From Candidatus Cloacimonadota bacterium (GTDB lineage: Bacteria; Cloacimonadota; Cloacimonadia; Cloacimonadales; Cloacimonadaceae), in the NCBI GenBank assembly GCA_029567705.1, contig JAKPXC010000087.1:1-32368 (forward strand): a stretch of DNA of 32,368 bases, read 5' to 3'. Every line of letters begins with the position of its first letter. The first letter of the stretch is position 1. Below the pieces are notes generated by a model. It was not told the DNA's origin, ran no database searches, and saw only the letters and a list, made by a program, of their open reading frames with translations. The translations under genes were made by a program, and so were the position numbers. Of the stretch, positions 24,780-32,368 are shown piece by piece.

Positions 24780-25681
24780 CGGAAGATTCTGCCCAAAGCC
24801 TAACCTGCAGCATTGGCATCTTTGCCTACAATGAAGCCGGGAACATCCTGAAGCTTCTGGATGCTCTTGCCAATCAGGACTTAAAGGAAGTGCAGATCCG
24901 GGAGATCATAGTGGTCTCCAGCGCCAGTACGGACGGCACGGATGAACTGGTGGAAGCTCATGCCGCCACTCATCCTTTGGTGCGCCTGATCCGTCAAGCC
25001 AAGCGGGAAGGTAAATCCAGCGCCATCAATATCTTTCTCAAAGGTGCCACCAGCGATATCCTGGTGGTGATCAGCGGAGACGTGATCCCGGAACGGCATA
25101 CGATCCGGCGCTTGGTTTCCGCTTTCTCCAATCCTAAGGTTGGTGCCACCGGAGGCAGACCCGTCCCGGTCAATGATACCACCAGCTTTATGGGCTACAG
25201 CGTGCATCTCCTGTGGCGCTTGCATCACCGGATGGCTTTGAAATCTCCCAAACTTGGTGAGATGATAGCCTTCCGTAAACTGATGGACAGCATCCCGCGG
25301 GATTCTGCCGTGGATGAAGCTTCCATTGAGGCAATCGTGAAACAACATAAGCTGGAGCTGCGCTATATCCCGGAGGCCATCATCAGAAACAAGGGACCAG
25401 AGAACTTCCGGGATTTTGTGAAGCAACGCCGCCGCATTCAGAACGGACACCTCTGGCTCAAAGCCCGGCAGAACTACAAGGTCTCTTCCCAATCCGGCTC
25501 CACACTTTTCAGCATCATGCTGGAAGAGGCTTTGGAATTCCCCTTATCCATCCCCAAAATGCTGGCGGTGATGGCTATGGAGATGTATTGCAGGGTTCTG
25601 GGCAGCATAGATTTTTACCTGCGCAAGAAGAATCCCTTTGCCTGGGAGATTGTGCGCTCCACCAAGGACTTGAGTAAATGA
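24776..25681 (+). CDS. Family 2 glycosyltransferase
   Basis: This GT-A fold enzyme (301 aa) would transfer a sugar from a nucleotide donor. Visible motifs are SIGIFAYNEAGNI (12-24), VVSSASTDGTDELVE (46-60), the DXD-equivalent VISGDVIPE (98-106), GATGGRPVP (123-131), the acidic VDEASIEA (179-186) that supplies the catalytic base region, and QRRRIQNGHLW (217-227), equivalent to the Q-x-x-R-W motif of processive GT2 enzymes. Residues 250-275 form a hydrophobic, membrane-associating segment. The acceptor cannot be told; a lipid-linked or envelope glycan is plausible. Translation is coupled to nusB through an ATGA overlap. Confidence 0.87.
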   Translation: MTEDSAQSLTCSIGIFAYNEAGNILKLLDALANQDLKEVQIREIIVVSSASTDGTDELVEAHAATHPLVRLIRQAKREGKSSAINIFLKGATSDILVVISGDVIPERHTIRRLVSAFSNPKVGATGGRPVPVNDTTSFMGYSVHLLWRLHHRMALKSPKLGEMIAFRKLMDSIPRDSAVDEASIEAIVKQHKLELRYIPEAIIRNKGPENFRDFVKQRRRIQNGHLWLKARQNYKVSSQSGSTLFSIMLEEALEFPLSIPKMLAVMAMEMYCRVLGSIDFYLRKKNPFAWEIVRSTKDLSK

Positions 25682-25723
25682 CGTTTAGATCGCGGTTTCT
25701 GCCGTATCGGAGAGATTATTAGC

Positions 25724-26806
25724 ATGTTTTATCTGCTCTTTCGTATTGTGGGTTATTGGTTTATGAAGCACTTGGGACTGCCCAAGCTCTTACCCATGAA
25801 CTATACCGTGAGCTTGCTTTACACCTGCAATTCTCGCTGCAGCACCTGTAATATCTGGAAAAAGAAAGCCCGCAACCTCACAGTCAGCGAGTATCAGAAG
25901 ATCTTCAAATCCGTGGGCAGAAGCCCCTATTGGATCACTTTCAGTGGTGGAGAGCCTTTCCTGCGCAATGATATCGACGAGATAGTGATCGCTATCTACA
26001 AAATCTCCCGTCCCCGCATTATCAATATACCCACCAACGGTCTGCTCACAAAAGCCATTGAAGAAAAGGTGCAGAAGATCGCCACCGCCTGTCCCAAAGC
26101 CCAGATCGTGATCAATGTTTCCCTGGATGGGATAGATTCCCAGCACGACGAGATCCGCGGTATTCCCGGCAATTACCGCAAAACCACCGCCACATTCACA
26201 CGCCTCAAAGCCCTCAAGCTCCCCAATCTGCAGGTGGGTATCCATACGGTGATTTCCAAATTCAACGTGGAAAACTTCTCTCTGATCGCCAATGAGCTGA
26301 TGCGTCTGAAACCGGATAGCTATATCACGGAGATTGCCGAGGAAAGAGTGGAACTGGATACCATCAATGCCGGGATCACACCCTCATTGGTTGAGTATAA
26401 ATCCGCTATCGACTACCTGATTCACCGCATCAAGAATGATAAGTATAAAGGCATGAGTAAGATAACCATGGCCTTCAGAATAGAGTATTACAACCTTGTG
26501 AAGCAGATCTTGAGGGATCAAACTCAGGTGCTGCCCTGTTATTCCGGGGTCGCTTCTGCCCAGATATCTCCCGATGGGGACGTCTGGAGCTGCTGCATCA
26601 AGGCCAAACCCTTGGGCAATCTGCGCACCAATAACTACCGCTTCCGGCAGATATGGTTCAGTCCGGAAGCCGAGCTTGAGCGCCGCAGTATCCACAAGAA
26701 AGAGTGCTGGTGCCCTCTGGCAAATGCTTCCTATACGAATATGTTGATGGATTTGCCCACTCTCTTCCGGGTCTTTTACCGTTCCTTTATCAAGTGGTGG
26801 AGCTAA
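25724..26806 (+). CDS. Radical SAM protein with SPASM-like C-terminus
   Basis: The 360-aa protein carries the radical SAM cluster motif C-x3-C-x2-C at Cys35, Cys39 and Cys42 (LLYTCNSRCSTCNIWKKK), followed by FSGGEPFLRNDI and VNVSLDGIDSQHDEIRG, typical of the AdoMet barrel. The C-terminal part has PCYSG (Cys272), Cys290-Cys291, and KECWCPLANA (Cys328 and Cys330), which could hold an auxiliary iron-sulfur cluster as in SPASM/twitch enzymes. The first 20 residues are hydrophobic and may touch the membrane. It sits 42 nt behind the glycosyltransferase gene. SPASM enzymes modify peptides or act on sugars or lipids; no precursor peptide gene is evident, so the substrate is unknown. Confidence 0.88.
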   Translation: MFYLLFRIVGYWFMKHLGLPKLLPMNYTVSLLYTCNSRCSTCNIWKKKARNLTVSEYQKIFKSVGRSPYWITFSGGEPFLRNDIDEIVIAIYKISRPRIINIPTNGLLTKAIEEKVQKIATACPKAQIVINVSLDGIDSQHDEIRGIPGNYRKTTATFTRLKALKLPNLQVGIHTVISKFNVENFSLIANELMRLKPDSYITEIAEERVELDTINAGITPSLVEYKSAIDYLIHRIKNDKYKGMSKITMAFRIEYYNLVKQILRDQTQVLPCYSGVASAQISPDGDVWSCCIKAKPLGNLRTNNYRFRQIWFSPEAELERRSIHKKECWCPLANASYTNMLMDLPTLFRVFYRSFIKWWS

Positions 26807-26809
26807 ACT

Positions 26810-28219
26810 ATGTTATCGATTCATTCCAAACATTTTAACCCGCCGGGAAGCATGGTTTCCTACCAGGCTTCTCCCGAGGGAAAATTCGCCTGGTTCCTCT
26901 GCACCTGGCATCCGGAGAAGGACTTTGTGCTAGAGGAGATTCAAGCAGAAATCAAGCTGGAAATAATCAACGCCGAGCCTCTCAAACTCAGCCGCATGGA
27001 AGTGGAAAACTGGCTAAAGCATTTTTGGAGCGAGTATCACTGGAAGCTGCATGCCCGCTTGAGGAAAACTATCCTGATCGAGCAGGGCATCTCCCTCTTC
27101 TTTGGCCTGATCTACGATAATGAGCTCTTCTTTGTGCAGTTTGGCAGAATGCTCTGTGGAGTGGTGGACGCCAAGGGCTTGAACCAGACTGGACGCTCCT
27201 GGAAGCATTATCACGTGAAAGCAGCTCACGAACTGGAACTGCTGGGTTTTGCCGAGGAAGATATCAAGGTTCGCACTCACAGGCTACAGATAGAAGAAAA
27301 CCAGCACTTCCTGGTGCTTCCCTCACCCCAGGCACTCAAGCTTCTGGATCAGATCAAAGGCCCCAGCACTCTGCAAGCCCTGCTGGAATCCTGCCAATCG
27401 GAGAAGAATGCTCTTTGGCTGCAACTTTGCCGGCTTACAGATCCAAACCAGAAGAAAAAGCGCAAGCTTAGCCGCCTGCAGATCAGCAGCATCGTGCTCT
27501 TGGTGATCACTGTGCTGACCGTTCTCTACATGGCTTTTGGCAACAGGTTTATTGATTCCGGTCTGCACAAGCTGCGCCTGTTTTTCGATTCCCGCCGGGT
27601 AAGCACTCTGGAAGAGCTGCCCAATACTCTCCGCCTCAGAAATGCCGATATCCTCAAGATTATGGAACGGATGGTCAATTCTCCCGCCCGCCGAGCAGAA
27701 TGCCGCATTGCCTGGACCAAACAGCTTCCTCACCCCGTCACGGCTATTCCGGCTTTTGACCTGGATTACATCTATATGGCCTCCGGGAAGAACCTTTATA
27801 CCTATAACAAACGAAATCAGGAACCGGGCTGGAATCTGGTTCTGGATGAGGAAATCCTGTATCTACTCAAGACTCAGAATACCCTGATGCTCAGCCTCAG
27901 AAACAAGAAATTGATCGGAATCAAGCCCGGAGGCACCATTGCCTGGGCCACGGACACCCGCAGCGCAGTCTCCGAGGATGACGTGCTGGAAGCCCAAGAG
28001 ATCACCAGCGCTCAAGACCCCCGCATCGATGGCAGCTTGGTGATTATCCCTGAACGCAACCGTATATCAGTGATCGACGGCAGCCGCGGCGAAGTATTCT
28101 CCAGCATAGATCTCCTGCAGGATCTCCGTTACCTCTCCCTTTACGACAGCTTTGACAATTGCTTCTACGCTGTCGTGGGAGAATCACTGATGAAGATAGA
28201 TTTGTTGATACTGAACTGA
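26810..28219 (+). CDS. Single-span membrane protein, PP2C-like N-terminus and beta-propeller
   Basis: Residues 1-175 are soluble and look like a degenerate PPM/PP2C-type fold (ASPEGKFAWFLCTWHPEKDF, LFFGLIYDNELFFVQFGRML, HFLVLPSP), but I do not see its metal-binding Asp residues. A basic stretch (KKKRK, about 215-219) precedes one transmembrane helix at 226-243. The outside part (about 300-469) has repeats of the PQQ-propeller kind (IYMASGKNLYTYNKRN, LMLSLRNKKLIGIKPGGTI, RNRISVIDGSRGEVFSSI). The layout suggests a cytosolic sensor or regulator linked to a periplasmic binding domain. It starts 3 nt after the radical SAM gene and ends 1 nt before the next gene. The fold assignment is tentative. 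Confidence 0.6.
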   Translation: MLSIHSKHFNPPGSMVSYQASPEGKFAWFLCTWHPEKDFVLEEIQAEIKLEIINAEPLKLSRMEVENWLKHFWSEYHWKLHARLRKTILIEQGISLFFGLIYDNELFFVQFGRMLCGVVDAKGLNQTGRSWKHYHVKAAHELELLGFAEEDIKVRTHRLQIEENQHFLVLPSPQALKLLDQIKGPSTLQALLESCQSEKNALWLQLCRLTDPNQKKKRKLSRLQISSIVLLVITVLTVLYMAFGNRFIDSGLHKLRLFFDSRRVSTLEELPNTLRLRNADILKIMERMVNSPARRAECRIAWTKQLPHPVTAIPAFDLDYIYMASGKNLYTYNKRNQEPGWNLVLDEEILYLLKTQNTLMLSLRNKKLIGIKPGGTIAWATDTRSAVSEDDVLEAQEITSAQDPRIDGSLVIIPERNRISVIDGSRGEVFSSIDLLQDLRYLSLYDSFDNCFYAVVGESLMKIDLLILN

Positions 28220-28220
28220 T

Positions 28221-28898
28221 ATGTCTCTGCGTCTCTGCCTCTTATCTCTGCTTATAGTACTGGTGGGTTGGCTCCCCGCAGTGGTGGACAACAGCCTTTC
28301 CAGAACGGGTTTTGCCCGTCTGGCTTACGATGGCGGAGGAGATTGGTACAACGACCCCGAAGTGCTGCCAAACCTCGCAACCTATGTGAATAGAACGCTC
28401 TCCACCAATTTCCCCCAGATCCAGACGGTGGTGCGTGCCTCTGAAGCCAAGCTCTTTGAGTATCCCTTTGTCTATCTCACCGGGCACGGTAATATCCGCT
28501 TCACAGACAGAGAGATAGACAATCTGCGTCTCTGGATGGAGCGGGGCGGCTTTCTGTATGCCGATGATGACTATGGCATGGATAGCTCTTTTCGCAGAGA
28601 GATTCGCCGCATCTTCCCCGAACGGGAATTGATCGAGCTGGATCCATCCTTCCCGCTTTACACCAGCTTCTACAGCTTTGAAAACCTGCCCAAGATACAC
28701 CTGCATGATGAACAGCCCCCCAAAGCCTATGGCATCTTCGATGATAACGGCCGCTTGATGACCCTCTATACTTACGAGACCAATATCTCAGACGGTTGGG
28801 CTGATCCTGCCACGCACAACGACCCTCCGGAGATCCGGGAGCTGGCTCTGCGTTTTGGCACCAACATAGTCTACTACCTCCTCACCAGGCAAAGATGA
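28221..28898 (+). CDS. DUF4159 domain protein, exported
   Basis: A signal peptide (LCLLSLLIVLVGWLPAVV, 4-22) leads into one DUF4159 domain filling the rest of the 225 aa. The family marks are FARLAYDGGGDWYNDPEVLP, FVYLTGHGNIRFTD, GGFLYADDDYGMD and SDGWADPATHNDPPEIRE. DUF4159 has a glutamine amidotransferase-like/Rossmann appearance; its function is not known. In many bacteria it occurs with MoxR-Bat type von Willebrand genes, which are absent here. It is close-packed between the propeller protein (1 nt) and the phosphoesterase (4-nt ATGA overlap). Confidence 0.85.
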   Translation: MSLRLCLLSLLIVLVGWLPAVVDNSLSRTGFARLAYDGGGDWYNDPEVLPNLATYVNRTLSTNFPQIQTVVRASEAKLFEYPFVYLTGHGNIRFTDREIDNLRLWMERGGFLYADDDYGMDSSFRREIRRIFPERELIELDPSFPLYTSFYSFENLPKIHLHDEQPPKAYGIFDDNGRLMTLYTYETNISDGWADPATHNDPPEIRELALRFGTNIVYYLLTRQR

Positions 28899-29659
28899 GA
28901 ATCTGTATAGTCAGCGATGTTCATTACAAATTCACCGGCCTGAAGCCGGAGGATCAGCCACGCCAGCAAATGGTGCTGGAATTCTTCCGCTCTCTGATCG
29001 GAAGCTATGACCTTTTGGTGCTCAATGGCGATATCTTTGATCTCTGGTCTGAGGGCAAACACAGCCTGATCAAGCAGTATTTCCCCCTGCTCAAAATCCT
29101 GGCGGATATCCGGGAAGCAGGCTGCAAGCTGATCTATATCAGCGGCAATCACGACTTCTGGTTTGGAGATTTCTTCCGGGACTATCTGGGAGCAGAAATC
29201 TATGATAAAAGCTATAGCCTGACCACAGACGGCAAGAGGATACTCATCAGCCACGGTGATCTATACACCATAAACGATCTGCGTTACAAGATATTCCGTT
29301 TCCTGATCCGCAGCCGTCCCATCCGGGCAATCTACAGCCTGATGCATCCCGATCTGGCACTGAGTCTGGGCAGTAAACTCTCCCGCACCAGCAGCAAGAG
29401 AAAGCTGCATAAGCCCGGCCAACGCAAAAGAAGTGAAGGTTTGGAGCTCTATGCAGGTAAACTTATCAATAGAAATAAATACGACCTGGTTTTCATGGGA
29501 CACAGCCACAATCCGGTCTTCAAAACCTTTGGCAAAGGAATTTATGGCAATAGCGGAGATTGGCTGAAGAGCTTCAGTTACATAAAAGTAATTGACGGAA
29601 ATCCCGAGCTCTGTCACTATGATAGCAAAGAGAATTTTAAAGGAGAACAAGATGTTTAA
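28895..29659 (+). CDS. LpxH-like UDP-2,3-diacylglucosamine diphosphatase
   Basis: This calcineurin-like metallophosphoesterase (254 aa) has the LpxH-type order of metal ligands: SDVH (Asp8, His10), LNGDIFDLW (Asp46), SGNHDFW (Asn85, His86), SHGD (His120) and MGHSHNP (His203, His205). LpxH-family enzymes release UMP from UDP-diacylglucosamine to make lipid X for lipid A, at the inner face of the inner membrane. The basic patch SRTSSKRKLHKPGQRKR (163-179) could be the lipid-contacting insertion. Other substrates are possible since no lpx partner lies nearby. The ATG overlaps the DUF4159 stop by 4 nt. Confidence 0.78.
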   Translation: MRICIVSDVHYKFTGLKPEDQPRQQMVLEFFRSLIGSYDLLVLNGDIFDLWSEGKHSLIKQYFPLLKILADIREAGCKLIYISGNHDFWFGDFFRDYLGAEIYDKSYSLTTDGKRILISHGDLYTINDLRYKIFRFLIRSRPIRAIYSLMHPDLALSLGSKLSRTSSKRKLHKPGQRKRSEGLELYAGKLINRNKYDLVFMGHSHNPVFKTFGKGIYGNSGDWLKSFSYIKVIDGNPELCHYDSKENFKGEQDV

Positions 29660-30473
29660 AGGAGCCCTAATTCGGATCCTGATCGTGGCCGCCATTGTAG
29701 CCACAGCTCTGATCCTGAGCGCAAACACAGACGAACAAATAAAGGAAGAACAATTGAAAGCTGTAATTGAAACCAATCTGGGAAACATCACCATAGAGTT
29801 GTGGCCCGAGCTCACTCCCCGCACTGTGCAAAACTTCGTCTCCCTGGCGGAGTCCAACTACTATGTGGGAACCTACTTTCACCGGGTGATCCCGGATTTT
29901 ATGATCCAAGGCGGTTGCCCGAACACCAAAAATGCCGACCGTTCTGATGACGGCAGAGGCGGCCCGGATTATCGTTTTGACGACGAATGCTACACCGGCG
30001 GCACACCTCTCACCGGCCCCATCACAGACGATCAGATGGCTCGCAGAGTTTGGAATGAAGTGATTATGCCCTATATGTCCTCCAGCACGGAACCGGATTC
30101 AGTCATCGCAGGTGTCGTCAATGCCGTGATGGCCGCTCAAAGCGGAGCTCCCATTATGGATCACCCCATAGAGTTTTATACTCAGATCACCGGGAAGAAA
30201 ATGATGACCGGACAGACCTTGATCCACCCCGTGAGCTATGGTACACTTTGCATGGCCAATTCCGGCCCCAACACCAATGGCTCTCAATTCTTTATCGTGA
30301 CCAAGCGTGAAGGTGCCTCCTGGCTCAATGGCAAGCACACCGTCTTTGGTCAGGTGCTGGAAGGCATGGATATCGTTCACCAAATCGAGAATCTCCCCCG
30401 TGACTCTGCTGATAATCCCCTCGTGGAAAACCAAGCCAGAGTTACCGCTGTGAGGATTGTGCGGGAATAGATT
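29652..30473 (+). CDS. Cyclophilin-type peptidylprolyl isomerase with an insertion
   Basis: The start is ATG 29652, 6 nt after AAAGGAGAA; a longer frame from 29592 lacks such a site. Residues 6-24 form a signal or anchor helix, so the protein should act in the periplasm. The cyclophilin domain begins at 36 (AVIETNLGNITIELWPE) and has TYFHRVIPDFMIQGGCP with the catalytic Arg78, and GPNTNGSQFFIVT (205-217). Between FDDE and YGTLCMAN about 80 extra residues (113-195) interrupt the domain, containing an M-rich helical stretch. Total length is 272 aa against about 165-190 for simple bacterial cyclophilins. It overlaps the phosphoesterase gene by 8 nt. Confidence 0.88.
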
Positions 30474-30917
30474 ATGGCACGCACCAACGAATCCGCCCTC
30501 CAAGCCGAAGCTCTCTCCTGGATCAGGCAAAACCAATATGCCTATCTGGCCACGGTCGATAAAAAACAGCCCAGGGTACGTCCGATTGTGCTGTTCAATT
30601 ACGATGATGGCTTCTGGATGATTACCTTTAGCGGGGATTCCAAGGTGCAGCAAATAGCTGGAAATCGCTGGGTGGAGGTTTGTATACCTCTGCACAGCGA
30701 TGGCCAGACCGGCTACGTACGCCTGGCCGGAACGGCGCAGATCGTCACCAACAGCTCCCAAAAAGCTGAGGCCGCCGAGCAATGCTATTTCTTTGACGAT
30801 TATTTCAACGGCTCTGACGATCCGGACTACAGCCTGATCAGCTTCGATCCCTCCGAGATCGAATACCTGCGTCCGGGCGAAACCTACAGCCAAAGCTTTA
30901 ACCTCAAACGCTATTAG
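30474..30917 (+). CDS. PNPOx-like flavin-binding protein
   Basis: The 147-aa protein has the split-barrel fold of pyridoxamine phosphate oxidase relatives: QNQYAYLATVDKKQPRVRPI (20-39), a middle strand (FWMITFSGDSKVQQI) and TGYVRLAGTAQIV (79-91). Members bind FMN, F420 or heme; this short form resembles general stress or FMN-binding proteins rather than the true vitamin B6 enzyme. Its ATG comes 3 nt after the cyclophilin TAG; no strong ribosome binding site is visible, so coupling is likely. The physiological substrate is unknown. Confidence 0.85.
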   Translation: MARTNESALQAEALSWIRQNQYAYLATVDKKQPRVRPIVLFNYDDGFWMITFSGDSKVQQIAGNRWVEVCIPLHSDGQTGYVRLAGTAQIVTNSSQKAEAAEQCYFFDDYFNGSDDPDYSLISFDPSEIEYLRPGETYSQSFNLKRY

Positions 30918-30924
30918 AGGTCTT

Positions 30925-31125
30925 ATGAAAGCTATCTTTACTTACGATGATGAACATCTGGGCAAAAGCTATCTCGTGATCCCCAAGATCCGGGAAATCT
31001 CCAAAGCCTTGGGCAATGTAGTGGTTACCTTTGACAACGGAGATAAGAAAACCCTGGCCGTCGATGATCCCAACCAGGTGATTGAGACGATGCTGGGAGT
31101 GATAGAGCAGTTCTACGCAAAGTAA
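30925..31125 (+). CDS. Small protein, 66 aa, function unknown
   Basis: The ATG follows the PNPOx-like gene by 7 nt, with AGAGG just upstream, and ends the cluster. The sequence (MKAIFTYDDEHLGKSYLVIP, VVVTFDNGDKKTLAV, then a terminal helix VIETMLGVIEQFYAK) suggests a small beta-sheet capped by a helix. It has no signal peptide or metal-binding motif. I do not recognise it, but composition, position and ribosome binding site support a real gene. Confidence 0.65.
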   Translation: MKAIFTYDDEHLGKSYLVIPKIREISKALGNVVVTFDNGDKKTLAVDDPNQVIETMLGVIEQFYAK

Positions 31126-31495
31126 ATAGTAACTAGTGACAAGTGACTAGAGCTGCGCTGCTGTCGCAAGGCAGAGAACAGTGAACAGTGATCAGTGATC
31201 AGAAAGTGACAAGTAACGAGTGACAAGTAACGAGGGCTGCGCTGCTTCGCTCCACCACTCCACCCCTTTCATAAAACCACAGAGGACACGGAAATAAGCA
31301 GAGATAAGCAGAAGTTCTTTTTGTTTAAAACAGAGTAAAGAAGTAAAAGAGAGTTTATTAGCGGAGTTTGGGGTCGTGTCCATATTGTCCATTTCGTCCA
31401 TTCTGTCCATCCTTAAAAGCCCATATCACAATCAGGTGCGAAGCCGCTCTTTTCACTTGTTACTGGTCACTCGTTACTAGTCACTCCCCTATTTC
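31126..31495. repeat. Gene-free stretch of degenerate short repeats
   Basis: From 31128 to 31240, variants of GTGACAAGTAACGAG and AACAGTGATCAGTG recur in tandem, and the reverse complement (TTACTGGTCACTCGTTACTA) returns at 31459-31490. ACCACAGAGGACAC at 31275 matches, inverted, the CT-rich repeat at 4845-4955. GTCCAT occurs four times at 31378-31410. No gene or RNA is recognised. Confidence 0.6.
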
Positions 31496-31583
31496 TCCCC
31501 GACTCTTCACCGTGTCTTGGCCGACTCTTCCCGAGCAAAGTGCTCGGGAAGAGTCCTGCAAGACTCGGTGAAGAGTCGGCGAC
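31496..31583. repeat. 89-bp near-palindromic repeat, copy 3 (inverted)
   Basis: This copy runs CCGACTCTTCACCGTGTCTT, loop region GAGCAAAGTGCTC, to AGACTCGGTGAAGAGTCGGC. It is the inverse orientation of the copies at 1120 and 20839. Loop substitutions (TGCTC instead of TGTTC) make the central hairpin here even more symmetrical. Confidence 0.85.
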
Positions 31584-31644
31584 CCATTGGGAAGAATTGG
31601 ATGGTCTGCAGGCAGGAACTCATAATGGCTTGTAGCGTAAAGTG

Positions 31645-31823
31645 TGGCTCAAGATCAAACTGAGTGGGTACAATATCGTCATTCCAGCGACAGAGAGGTA
31701 ATGATCAGATTTACCTGCAAAAATCGGATTTGAACCTTATTTCATCCGGACTATTCTAGCCAGATGCTTCTTATTCTTGGCTCAAGTTCAAATTGAGTGA
31801 GTAGAATATCGTCATTCCAGCGA
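31645..31823. repeat. 46-bp direct repeat, two copies
   Basis: TGGCTCAAG followed by AATATCGTCATTCCAGCGA occurs at 31645-31690 and again at 31778-31823, with four or five differences between copies. The second copy runs straight into the left end of MITE-like copy C; the first instead continues into unrelated sequence after CCAGCGA. This suggests that the first is a solo end left by loss of an element. Confidence 0.65.
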
Positions 31824-31998
31824 AGGAGACTGTGTGAAAAGTTTAATATTCAGGAGAAGAGTCCCGTTAGGGACAACATTTTAGCTAGCACAACGATCCA
31901 TCATAACGATTCTGAGTTCCGTAGGAACGCCATATCAGATTAGCCAGTATATAACCAAGAATGTTTTAATCATCTAAGACTCCGTCTAAGGGACTCAG
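31811..31998. mobile_element. MITE-like element, copy C, right end missing
   Basis: It starts GTCATTCCAGCGAAGGAGAC and follows copies A and B through GTCCCGTTAGGGAC, CATTTTAGCTAGCACAACGA and AAGAATGTTTTAATCATCTA. It then breaks off near 31998, where CAGACTGTTGACAAAGTC, a block of another repeat, takes over. The terminal CACACAGTCTCC arm is absent. Confidence 0.7.
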
Positions 31999-32117
31999 AC
32001 TGTTGACAAAGTCATCATCGCCGTTTTTGGGCTTCACCAGGTAAGCACCCTGAAGGGGTGCCATCTGCTAGCCCGGGGCGAAGCCCCGGGGTATTTGCAA
32101 GATATTGTTTATAAGAC
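31999..32117. other. Repeat blocks with GC-rich hairpins
   Basis: This stretch contains a CAGACTGTTGACAAAG block (as near 21116), the hairpin GCACCCTGAAGGGGTGC, and a strong hairpin GCCCGGGGCGAAGCCCCGGG (about 32073-32092). No coding signal is seen. Confidence 0.55.
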
Positions 32118-32227
32118 GTTTTAATCCGCTCCCCATAGCTGGAAAATCGGGGATTTTCCAGCTATGGGGAGCGGATGTTGCGAATTCTGCGTAACCGTCA
32201 TATATTCCCAGGGCTTACGCCCTGGGC
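32118..32227. repeat. 110-bp double-hairpin repeat, copy 2 (inverted)
   Basis: This is the reverse complement of the unit at 21203-21313. ATCCGCTCCCCATAGCTGG and CCAGCTATGGGGAGCGGAT are here perfectly complementary, followed by the small CCCAGGGCTTACGCCCTGGG hairpin. The 17-nt spacer between the two hairpins differs from copy 1, whereas the stems are kept, which suggests selection or movement of the hairpins themselves. Confidence 0.85.
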
Positions 32228-32245
32228 CTGGAGTTTGGACATTAA

Positions 32246-32368
32246 CTACTGGTTTACGGACATAGCAGTTCCCAAGTTTAGGTTGATGTTTATGGTTTTC
32301 TGCAGTTCTTGATCACTCATTAGTTCTTTACGCATGAGGTTTACCAGGTCGTTGCACGACGGTCTTAC
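32246..32368 (-). CDS. Possible 3' end of a gene running off the right edge
   Basis: On the minus strand a frame is open from the right edge for 40 codons to a TAG at 32246-32248 (CNDLVNLMRKELMSDQELQK, then ININLNLGTAMSVNQ). The composition resembles protein and the frame lies outside the repeats, but 40 codons can stay open by chance. I do not recognise a family. Confidence 0.3.
   Translation of the reverse strand, partial: VRPSCNDLVNLMRKELMSDQELQKTININLNLGTAMSVNQ

Overview
The window looks like chromosomal DNA of an anaerobic Gram-negative bacterium of the FCB superphylum. My best guess is Candidatus Cloacimonadota or a near relative. The grounds are secreted proteins with FlgD-like/type IX-type C-terminal sorting tails (YPNPFNP), choice-of-anchor J, FN3 and beta-helix exoproteins, a TonB-family protein, an LpxH-like lipid A phosphoesterase, and long gene-free stretches packed with palindromic repeats. 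This placement rests on protein style, not on a marker gene.

Layout. 1-3.05 kb: the 3' end of an unrecognised gene running off the left edge, then gene remnants (a GNAT tail and a choice-of-anchor J/FN3 exoprotein tail) among palindromic repeats. 3.1-4.5 kb: a small lipoprotein and a DUF2059-TonB protein. 4.96-15.8 kb (minus strand): a tightly overlapping six-gene glycan operon. In transcription order it encodes a binding protein fused to an ABC permease, a second permease with a very large periplasmic insertion, a GH38 alpha-mannosidase, a GH20 beta-N-acetylhexosaminidase, a GH130 phosphorylase and a secreted CBM9-like protein. 15.8-22.2 kb: a repeat-rich zone with a broken Rhs core, a 5'-truncated sorting-tail protein and a beta-helix exoprotein split by a 12-G tract. 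Two of these lie between near-identical 277-bp inverted repeats. 22.2-23.7 kb (minus): a CPA1/NhaP2-type antiporter. 23.85-31.1 kb (plus): a compact cluster of ribH, nusB, a GT2 glycosyltransferase, a radical SAM/SPASM-like protein, a membrane protein with a probable beta-propeller, a DUF4159 protein, an LpxH-like phosphoesterase, a cyclophilin, a PNPOx-like protein and a 66-aa protein. 31.1-32.4 kb: repeats and perhaps the end of another gene.

How the genes work together. The glycan operon reads as an import-and-degrade route for small mannose/GlcNAc oligosaccharides such as N-glycan pieces. The fused binding protein and two permeases would import them, powered by an ATPase encoded elsewhere. 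GH38 would remove alpha-mannose, GH130 would phosphorolyse a beta-mannosyl linkage (Man-beta-1,4-GlcNAc is the natural candidate), and GH20 would release GlcNAc. All three enzymes lack signal peptides, so the route is probably cytoplasmic. The ribH cluster is mostly housekeeping and envelope genes whose reading frames touch or overlap.

The most notable observations are the repeat-containing insertion in the second permease, the binding protein-permease fusion, the poly-G frameshift in the beta-helix exoprotein, and the several families of structured, non-coding mobile-like repeats.
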